A DNA stretch of 5,231 nucleotides from an uncultured Catenibacterium sp. (lineage in GTDB: Bacteria; Bacillota_I; Bacilli_A; Erysipelotrichales; Coprobacillaceae), in NCBI GenBank assembly GCA_900764725.1, contig CAAFPB010000215.1, forward strand, positions 1 through 5,231, in the 5' to 3' direction. The notes under the pieces are model-generated. The model was not told where the DNA came from and did no database searches. It was given only the letters and a program-made list of their open reading frames with translations. Position numbers and translations under genes: made by a program. Every line of letters starts with the position of its first letter. The stretch's first letter is position 1. Below, piece after piece: positions 1-5,231 of the stretch.

Positions 1-603
1 TATAACAGTTTGTTTGCAAACAATCAAGGCTTTATGATTGCATCGAGCAGTAAAAAAGGCGAAGTATCTTATGGTGACGAACAATTTGGAGGAGCCTTTA
101 CTTTCTGCTTTTTAAGAGCATTAAACGTTTATGCAAAACAGGGCATGATTACTACTTGGGATAAAATCATGTCAACAACAAGAGAAGCTACTCTCAAATC
201 TTTGGAAGGAAAACAGACTCCTGTATATGTAGTTCAAATAAAAAACGAAACGGCAAACACCCCATCAATATCTCACGAACCACAAAACACAGCAACAGGA
301 GAAGATTCTGATGAGATTGAAAAAATAGATATACTGACAGCAATTGGCAACGAATACTTTCCTACAGAGAAAAGGGTCAATCTGCAAGAAGCTGCTTTAA
401 AGGCATTATTCAATAACCCGAATGCAAAAGTAGAAATCGTAGGAAGTAATGGAACCACCATTGTTGCTACAGAAAAGGCTTCAGATTTCGTCTTACGTTT
501 ATGTACTGCACATAAACTAATAAAGTTAGCTGAAATTGATTATACATTAGACGAATCTGGCAGATATAAAAGTCTTAAAGTACATGAGATTTATAAGAAA
601 TAA
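1..603 (+). CDS. Caspase-like (peptidase C14/metacaspase family) protein, 5'-truncated, C-terminal 200 residues
   Basis: The reading frame is open from base 1 (Y-N-S-L-F-A-N-N...), so the gene continues off the left edge; the TTG at 10 is not a credible start. Residues about 10-80 match the end of a caspase fold: a FMIASSS strand, the polar VSYGDEQ stretch, the GGAFTFCFLRAL helix start (residues 30-41) typical of 'GG.FT..ll.al' in C14 proteins, and the closing QTPVYVV strand (residues 72-78). The catalytic His and Cys normally lie upstream of this part, so activity cannot be judged. An acidic linker (about 92-110) follows, then a C-terminal domain (about 127-200) that is also found at the end of the fourth gene at 2067. 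Members of this family are Cys proteases cutting after Lys/Arg or Asp. Cell location is unknown because the N-terminus is missing, but the next three genes all encode exported proteins. It is the first visible gene of a four-gene operon, 29 bp before the next. Caspase assignment fairly sure; substrate unknown. Confidence 0.75.
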   Translation, partial: YNSLFANNQGFMIASSSKKGEVSYGDEQFGGAFTFCFLRALNVYAKQGMITTWDKIMSTTREATLKSLEGKQTPVYVVQIKNETANTPSISHEPQNTATGEDSDEIEKIDILTAIGNEYFPTEKRVNLQEAALKALFNNPNAKVEIVGSNGTTIVATEKASDFVLRLCTAHKLIKLAEIDYTLDESGRYKSLKVHEIYKK

Positions 604-632
604 AAAACAAAATCATTTTAATAAATATAAAT

Positions 633-1259
633 ATGAAGAAACTTATTTCCATCATTTTCGTCATCTTATCCATGACTTTCACTGCTCAGACAGCGCAAGC
701 ACAAGTAAACGATTTGTCAGAACAAGACATTCAAGCTTTCAAAGATAGGGTAGGAGAAGTTATAGATATGTTCCAAAACAACCTGTCTATTCTTGGTGCC
801 AAAAAACATTCTTTGAAAGTAAAAAGTGTCTATAAAAAAAGTGCCCTAAAATTATTTATTGGCGAGGGTCTTCCCTATACAGATCCAGATGGCAACAAAC
901 GTAAAGGGGTATTGGTAGAAGTATCGAGCATAAAAAGTGGTAAAACCACCAAACACAACATTTTTTTGACCACTTATCTCGATAATTTAATAAAACTGCC
1001 CTATGCCGAAGTAAAATTAACACAGGCAGACACTTATCGCATCAGTAACATATATAAAGTAGGTGATCATTACGAAGCAACCGCAACCATCTTTCAAAGA
1101 TTTGAGGGCTATATCGGCAAAGAAATGAAAAAGAAATATAGCGATGTAACGCAGAAAAATATCAAGGTGTATATCATTCCTGAAAATGATTATGTGTTGG
1201 GCATGCATTGGAGTGTCCGTTTAGGCGATATCGAGGTTGTTGATACCATTTCACAATAA
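633..1259 (+). CDS. Exported protein of unknown function, 208 aa, possible NTF2-like fold
   Basis: I do not recognise a named family. The start at 633 gives a clean signal peptide: MKK, a hydrophobic core (residues 4-18), then AQA before Gln24, a good signal peptidase I site, so the mature protein is probably periplasmic or surface-exposed. After cleavage come a predicted long helix (about 29-55), a segment around LKLFIGEG (73-80), a helix containing TTYLDNL, and several beta-rich stretches. The end (about 169-205) reads YSDVTQKNIKVYI...WSVRLGDIEV, which looks like the last strands of a small alpha+beta domain. That order of a long helix, a 'LF' segment, a 'YL..L' helix and late strands resembles an NTF2-like domain, but this is a judgement from layout only. 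The gene lies 29 bp after the caspase-like gene, in an AT-rich gap without a Shine-Dalgarno sequence, as is usual in Bacteroidetes. Its stop codon overlaps the next gene's ATG (TAATG), suggesting translational coupling. Gene call is sure; function is open. Confidence 0.85.
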   Translation: MKKLISIIFVILSMTFTAQTAQAQVNDLSEQDIQAFKDRVGEVIDMFQNNLSILGAKKHSLKVKSVYKKSALKLFIGEGLPYTDPDGNKRKGVLVEVSSIKSGKTTKHNIFLTTYLDNLIKLPYAEVKLTQADTYRISNIYKVGDHYEATATIFQRFEGYIGKEMKKKYSDVTQKNIKVYIIPENDYVLGMHWSVRLGDIEVVDTISQ

Positions 1260-2038
1260 TGATTATGAACATGAGAAGATTTTTGTTTATTTTTTGGAGT
1301 TTAATACTATCAACCTCAACCTTCTCACAGGTATTATTTGAAGGGACTGTAAATGAGAATCTCCTCAAAGGACGCGTGAAACAAATAGAGGAATTTATAG
1401 CCCGATTTAACAACGAAGAAGATTGGGAAGGCAAAAAAGGGAACATCTGTACAGATACCCTTTACAGAAAGAAATACATAAGAACTCTGTTCGACCAATC
1501 CTGCTATCGCCAAGCAAACGGAGAGCTGATTCCTCTAGCCGAAAAGTTTATTCACGAGGTCGTAAAGAACAACTACCAGATACACTTTACAGACTCAACA
1601 TGGTCAGCACAAGTTGATTGCAAAGCAATAATAGGAGGAAGGCAAACTAATATCAAGCTCTATTTACGTACAGAAAAGGTTGCACCTTATGAATACATAT
1701 GGGTCATTTCAAATTATGAGACGCCGTTATTGCCAACAACTCCAAAAACGCCACGTCCCTACCTCTCTCCTACTGAGCATGAAATTGGCTTTATTGGATT
1801 ATTGGCACTATCAGATGGATACAAAAACACAACCCGCCTGTTTCCCTCTCAAATAAAGACAGACCGATTATCCGGACTCGCATTCCTTATTCAAAATGGT
1901 ATGTTTAAAGTTAAAGAAATTACAAATGTAAGTTTTCACTTCCACAACATTCCAGGCTACGCCTTCACTATTAAACGTATTGAGCGAAAAAACTCTTATA
2001 ATACAGGCTGGCTCATTACCAACTTGAATTCATTATAA
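1259..2038 (+). CDS. Exported two-domain protein of unknown function, 259 aa
   Basis: I do not recognise a named family. The first ATG overlaps the preceding stop by one base (TAATG). In-frame ATGs at 1265 and 1271 would also work, and 1271 gives the more usual signal peptide start MRRFLFIFW. The signal peptide ends near TFS before Gln24, so the product is exported. Residues about 30-150 form one domain: a helix with GRVKQIEEFIARFN, a YIRTLF segment, an EKFIHEVVKNNYQIHF stretch, and a strand pair ending NIKLYLRTE...YIWVIS. This follows the same order as the gene at 633 (compare NIKVYI there), so the two may be distant relatives. A Pro-rich linker (about 156-171, PTTPKTPRPY) leads to a second domain beginning SPTEHEIGF and ending with GWLI close to the C-terminus. 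Three Cys in the first domain (64, 82, 121) could form a disulfide outside the cytoplasm. It is the third gene of the operon, 28 bp before the large repeat protein. Gene call is sure; function is unknown. Confidence 0.85.
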   Translation: MIMNMRRFLFIFWSLILSTSTFSQVLFEGTVNENLLKGRVKQIEEFIARFNNEEDWEGKKGNICTDTLYRKKYIRTLFDQSCYRQANGELIPLAEKFIHEVVKNNYQIHFTDSTWSAQVDCKAIIGGRQTNIKLYLRTEKVAPYEYIWVISNYETPLLPTTPKTPRPYLSPTEHEIGFIGLLALSDGYKNTTRLFPSQIKTDRLSGLAFLIQNGMFKVKEITNVSFHFHNIPGYAFTIKRIERKNSYNTGWLITNLNSL

Positions 2039-2066
2039 ATATCAGAAACTTAAAAAAATACGAAAT

Positions 2067-4655
2067 ATGAAGAATTATATAGCAATAACATTCATACTGC
2101 TGATTCAATCTATAGCTTGCAACGCCAGCATTGCACCAAATTTAGATGCAGAAACCCAGAAGCATGCAATAGAAAGGGTCAAAGAATACTGTCAGTTGAT
2201 GCAAGAAGTGTCAGGTAATATTGAAAACATTGATAAAATAGAAAACATATATTCTATATGCGAAAACAGTAATGTTTCTGTTTTCAATGATCTGGCAACA
2301 TCTTCTACCAGAGACCTTAGTGCAAACTCTATGCCTTTGCAGCAATACATGATGATGCTGACAGACAAGTTTGAAAACAACATAAAGACCTCCTATTCCG
2401 GCTATAAATATATCAAATATGTCGTACAGCCATCACCATTGAAAGAATTTGATGCAGCCAGATATGCATTTATAAAAGTGTCTAAAAACATTGAGAGCAA
2501 AGGAATTAAATTGAAACAGAATCTCAACATTCTCGTAAATACAACGACAATGAAAGTGAGCAGTACAATTTCTGAGGATTATGAAGATCCGCAGCGAATC
2601 TACCTGGAGGCTCTTGAAAAGTTCAATGCCGGCAATTATACTGCTACAATACCAATGCTTAAGAAGATTTGCGATTTAGCAAGATTCTCAGGACGTTATA
2701 GAGCAAAAACCATGTTGGGGTGGATCTATGCTGAGCAAAAAGAATACGAAAAGGCTAATAAATTACTTAGAGAATCCTATCAAGAAGATCCTTTGGGCAG
2801 TGTAATTTTAGCTTCAAAAGTACTATTGGCAGACGACGCTCCTGCAAAATTAATAAATTATACAGAAGCAGGACAAATTTTGCAAAAAATAAGTGATATA
2901 AAAGACAAGGAAATACCAACGATGCACTTAATTGCAAAAAGTGCGATTGTAGATGCGTTTGATGTACAAAAACTAACATTTAAATTTGTTGCAATTAATG
3001 AGAAACTTGCGACAGACTTGATTTCAGATCCAAATACAACAAATGCTTTTAAGATGAGGGGGTATTTTACAAGAGCCTTTTTGGGAATCAATGGATTGGG
3101 GGCAAATGGGAAAGATACAAATAAGAAAACAGCATTGCTAGATGATATTCTATCAGCTACAGATTGCTTGAAATCTGCAGATCTTTCCAAGATAGATTAT
3201 GAGCGTTGGGATATTCAGATATCAATGGTACATAATCAAATATCACAGTACTTGGGAGATAAAGAAACGAGTGCAAAAATTATTCAAGCAATGACGCAAA
3301 AACCTTATTGCTGGGGATACCTAGGCATGTCATTAATTAGCGTTAAGCAATTTCAGGAAGCATTCAATTTGCTTCGCCAAGCAGCAGATTATGGAGATGC
3401 TTTTGCTGCTTACATAATGAGCCTTAGCTATCTTCCTACACATATACCATTAAAAGAATTCGAGCAGGATTTCATAAACCAAACTAAAAGATCCAGAGAT
3501 GAACGAGCATTGCCAAACTGGAAATTGTTTGTAAACTATTTATTATCTAAGCAAAGTCGAAACGACAAGAGCTATGATGAATTTCTAAAGTGGAATAAGA
3601 AAGCTATTGATTTGGGGGAAATCAATGCCCAAGAAGACTATGCATACTTTGAAGCTTCTGGCGAGATACCATCTTTAAAAAGAAACATTCCTCATGCACT
3701 GGAACTAGCTTGTTCTGCTGCAGCTTTAGGACTACGGAGCCAATCGTATAAATTTGCTCAAACAAGGTCATATACACTTTGGCATGAAATAGATGATTTA
3801 AAAATCCCATTCGAACAAACTCAAACCATCAAGACATTAAAAACATTAGATGAACAAGGAAATGGTGCTGCCTCTTTCTTATTGTATAATGACTATTTTA
3901 CGATTGCTAAAGACACAATGCAAAGCATTAAATACTTAGAAAGAAGTGCTAATGCAAATTTCTTCTGGGGAATGAATGCTTACGCAGATGTCCTGTTGCA
4001 AAATGGACTCTATGAAGAGACAGAAAAACTATGCGAAAAAATGGCTATTTATCCATATTCGTATATTTGCACAAAAATGGGTGATATTCAAAAAGATTAT
4101 CGTCATGATTACAAGACTGCAAAGTACTATTATGAAACAGGATATAAGAATGATAAAGACCCTGAATGTTGTGACAGATTAGGAGATATGTACAAAGATG
4201 GACTTGGCGTAAAAAAGAATCTGGGATTAGCGATAACATATTATAGACTTGCAATTGCTTATTACCAATCACTAGGTCTAGAAAATGATGACGAAGACAT
4301 TCTAGCTATAAAAGAAAAGATTAAAAAAGTTGAAAAGTTGAAAGACCAGCAAGCATATATGGGAACAGTTAAAGAGATGATTGAAAAGCTTAACAGTATT
4401 CTTGATGAGAATATCAATGAAGATGAACGAATCAATCTTTCGCAGTCCTTGCTTTCTGAAATTTTCGCAAGTCCGCAAGCTAAAGTAAAGACAATGGATT
4501 CTACTGGTAAGACTGTTGTATCTACAGAGACTGCCGAAGACTTCATGCTCCGTTTAGCTACGATGAAACCAGGGAAACAAGTCATCGGTATGTTCTTTAA
4601 GAAAACTAAAGATAAAAATATAAAGTTAACTGAGCTAACCATAAAGTTCAGATAA
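2067..4655 (+). CDS. Large exported TPR/Sel1-repeat protein, 862 aa, with C-terminal domain shared with the caspase-like protein
   Basis: The ATG at 2067 gives an N-terminal export signal (MKNYIAITFILLIQSIAC). Cys18 in SIAC is a weak lipobox, so the protein is either a lipoprotein or a soluble periplasmic protein cut near residue 20. Residues about 30-170 are a non-repeat domain with a helix followed by strands. From about 173 the chain is mostly helical repeats: a TPR-like unit at 173-250 (YLEALEKFNAGNYTATIPMLKKI, then AKTMLGWIYAEQKEYEKANKLL), Sel1/TPR-like units at about 413-457 and 500-570, and more at 588-735. The clearest Sel1 repeat is RLGDMYKDGLGVKKNLGLAI near 700-722. A charged, probably coiled-coil segment (about 739-788) leads to the final domain (790-862), which matches the end of the caspase-like protein encoded at the left edge. 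TPR and Sel1 repeats bind other proteins, so a scaffold or adaptor role for the operon's other products is likely but inferred. It is the last gene of the operon, followed by a strong terminator. Confidence 0.85.
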   Translation: MKNYIAITFILLIQSIACNASIAPNLDAETQKHAIERVKEYCQLMQEVSGNIENIDKIENIYSICENSNVSVFNDLATSSTRDLSANSMPLQQYMMMLTDKFENNIKTSYSGYKYIKYVVQPSPLKEFDAARYAFIKVSKNIESKGIKLKQNLNILVNTTTMKVSSTISEDYEDPQRIYLEALEKFNAGNYTATIPMLKKICDLARFSGRYRAKTMLGWIYAEQKEYEKANKLLRESYQEDPLGSVILASKVLLADDAPAKLINYTEAGQILQKISDIKDKEIPTMHLIAKSAIVDAFDVQKLTFKFVAINEKLATDLISDPNTTNAFKMRGYFTRAFLGINGLGANGKDTNKKTALLDDILSATDCLKSADLSKIDYERWDIQISMVHNQISQYLGDKETSAKIIQAMTQKPYCWGYLGMSLISVKQFQEAFNLLRQAADYGDAFAAYIMSLSYLPTHIPLKEFEQDFINQTKRSRDERALPNWKLFVNYLLSKQSRNDKSYDEFLKWNKKAIDLGEINAQEDYAYFEASGEIPSLKRNIPHALELACSAAALGLRSQSYKFAQTRSYTLWHEIDDLKIPFEQTQTIKTLKTLDEQGNGAASFLLYNDYFTIAKDTMQSIKYLERSANANFFWGMNAYADVLLQNGLYEETEKLCEKMAIYPYSYICTKMGDIQKDYRHDYKTAKYYYETGYKNDKDPECCDRLGDMYKDGLGVKKNLGLAITYYRLAIAYYQSLGLENDDEDILAIKEKIKKVEKLKDQQAYMGTVKEMIEKLNSILDENINEDERINLSQSLLSEIFASPQAKVKTMDSTGKTVVSTETAEDFMLRLATMKPGKQVIGMFFKKTKDKNIKLTELTIKFR

Positions 4656-4690
4656 GACTATCCTATAACAGCAAATCATATGGGAAATAA

Positions 4691-4736
4691 AGAGAAGGGC
4701 GTGCAGGACTAGGGTTATGCACGTCCTTCTCTTTTT
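4691..4736 (+). terminator. Rho-independent terminator at the end of the operon, possibly acting both ways
   Basis: Bases 4691-4705 (AGAGAAGGGCGTGCA) pair with 4718-4732 (TGCACGTCCTTCTCT) to form a 15-bp stem with a single G-U wobble (4699/4724), around a 12-base loop, followed by a run of five T at 4732-4736. It begins 36 bp after the stop codon of the TPR/Sel1 gene. The only other gene nearby is the convergent LytTR gene ending at 4780. On the minus strand the stem is followed by TTTATTT, a weaker T-rich tract, so the hairpin may also stop transcription coming from that gene. The rest of the intergenic stretch (4656-4690 and 4737-4779) is AT-rich and shows nothing else. Confidence 0.9.
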
Positions 4737-4779
4737 CACCTTCAATTATTTTCTATATAATCTTAATATTTCCACTTCC

Positions 4780-5208
4780 CTACAATATCTCCAGCTTCTC
4801 CTTCACCGCCTTATAGCAGCGGCGGGAAACGGTGATGTTCTCCTCTTCGAAAGGAGGAGAGAAGATGCAGCGAAGCGTGTAGTTCTCGATGCTGATGAGA
4901 TAGTCGAGATTGATGATGCAATCCTGGCGGACCTGAACCAGCGATGGAGACAGGGAGAGAACAGACTTCGCCGTGGCCTGCTTCTTCAACTTATGAATCT
5001 GACCATTCGCCAACCTCAGATGCCAAAGACGGGTATCCTCATCAAATGTACAGCAGAACACCTCGCCGGGCTTCACCATCAGCAACCCCGAGATGGTCTG
5101 AACGGCAAGGCGCTTGCCCGATGTTCCCAACAAGCCATTCAAACCCAATAAATCCTGAGGATTCTGATGGGATTCAGGAGAGGATGCAGTAGAACCGAGA
5201 GAAGAGGA
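4780..5208 (-). CDS. LytTR DNA-binding domain protein, 5'-truncated, C-terminal 142 residues
   Basis: The frame is open from the last genomic base (5208) down to TAG at 4780-4782. An apparent GTG start at 5223 is false, because its first five codons (MLFRS) are adapter sequence. The genomic part starts with a Ser-rich, loosely built linker (residues 1-32: SSSLGSTASSPESHQ...). A LytTR domain then covers about 33-140: a first strand with MVKPGEVFCC, an aromatic strand RLWHLRLANGQIHKL, the VQVRQDCIINLDYLISIE segment corresponding to the usual 'fvRiHrSylVNldyI', and the final VSRRCYKAVKEKLEIL helix. The usual His-Arg-Ser is RQD here, while the Asn-Leu-Asp core is kept. LytTR proteins bind DNA as transcription regulators, usually behind a response-regulator receiver domain or a membrane segment; which applies here cannot be seen. 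The gene is convergent to the operon and has higher GC (about 50%). Domain call is confident; its targets are unknown. Confidence 0.85.
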   Translation of the reverse strand, partial: SSSLGSTASSPESHQNPQDLLGLNGLLGTSGKRLAVQTISGLLMVKPGEVFCCTFDEDTRLWHLRLANGQIHKLKKQATAKSVLSLSPSLVQVRQDCIINLDYLISIENYTLRCIFSPPFEEENITVSRRCYKAVKEKLEIL

Positions 5209-5231
5209 AGATCGGAAGAGCACACGTCTGA
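5209..5231 (+). other. Illumina TruSeq adapter left at the contig end
   Basis: The last 23 bases start AGATCGGAAGAGC and continue CACACGTCTGA, exactly the start of the TruSeq read-1 3' adapter. This is read-through from a short insert that was not trimmed before assembly, so the real sequence ends at 5208. Read on the minus strand it supplies a GTG codon and LFRS, which makes a false start for the LytTR gene. Confidence 0.97.

Noticed and set aside
379..600. The shared tail as a type IX secretion (Por) sorting domain
   Set aside because: It has a vague 'V...D..G..V' pattern, but lacks the YPNP start and the terminal strand pattern of known type IX sorting domains.
10..603. A complete 197-residue protein starting at TTG (10)
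   Set aside because: The frame is open to base 1 and the start would fall inside a caspase fold, so this is a truncated gene and not a full one.
609..619. Palindrome AAAAT-C-ATTTT in the gap between the first two genes
   Set aside because: Very short and made only of A/T in an AT-rich gap; expected by chance, with no T-run or GC stem for a terminator.
604..632. An internal promoter in the gaps at 604-632 or 2039-2066
   Set aside because: No Bacteroidetes-type TTTG and TAnnTTTG pair at a suitable spacing is visible; the gaps are short, so read-through from an upstream promoter off the window is simpler.
4262..4642. Minus-strand open frame of 126 codons inside the repeat protein gene, and similar shorter ones elsewhere
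   Set aside because: Ser/Phe/Ile-rich shadow translations with no start context or domain, lying fully within well-supported genes.
4717..5192. Plus-strand open frames at 4717-5151 and 4944-5192
   Set aside because: They are antisense to the LytTR gene, whose protein matches a known domain, and the plus-strand translations show no domain. The first also begins inside the terminator hairpin.

Overview
The window looks like a piece of a Bacteroidales genome, probably Prevotella or a close relative. The reasons are the AT-rich gene starts without Shine-Dalgarno sequences, exported proteins whose predicted signal-peptide cleavage leaves Gln at +1, and the protein families present. The contig is cut at both ends: an open reading frame runs off the left edge, and the last 23 bases are Illumina TruSeq adapter sequence rather than genome.

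Left and centre (1-4655, + strand, about 35-40% GC): four genes in one direction, with gaps of 29 bp, a 1-bp overlap, and 28 bp, so very likely one operon. The first is the C-terminal part of a caspase-like (peptidase C14) protein whose catalytic Cys/His half lies off the window. The next two are small exported proteins of unrecognised function (208 and 259 aa), each with a signal peptide. The fourth is a large exported or lipid-anchored TPR/Sel1-repeat protein (862 aa). The caspase-like protein and the TPR/Sel1 protein end in the same roughly 73-residue C-terminal domain (conserved pattern F..P.AKV....S.G.T.V.TE.A.DF.LRL). This supports a shared function. Taken together, the genes look like an envelope-located caspase-like module with a repeat-protein scaffold and small accessory proteins. 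The domains and the operon are visible; the joint function is inference.

Right (4656-5231): a strong stem-loop terminator (4691-4736) ends the operon. It lies between this operon and a convergent minus-strand gene encoding a LytTR DNA-binding domain protein (4780-5208, 5' part missing). That gene is clearly more GC-rich (about 50%) than the operon. Its apparent GTG start and first five residues (MLFRS) are encoded by adapter, so the true N-terminus and any sensor or receiver domain are unknown.
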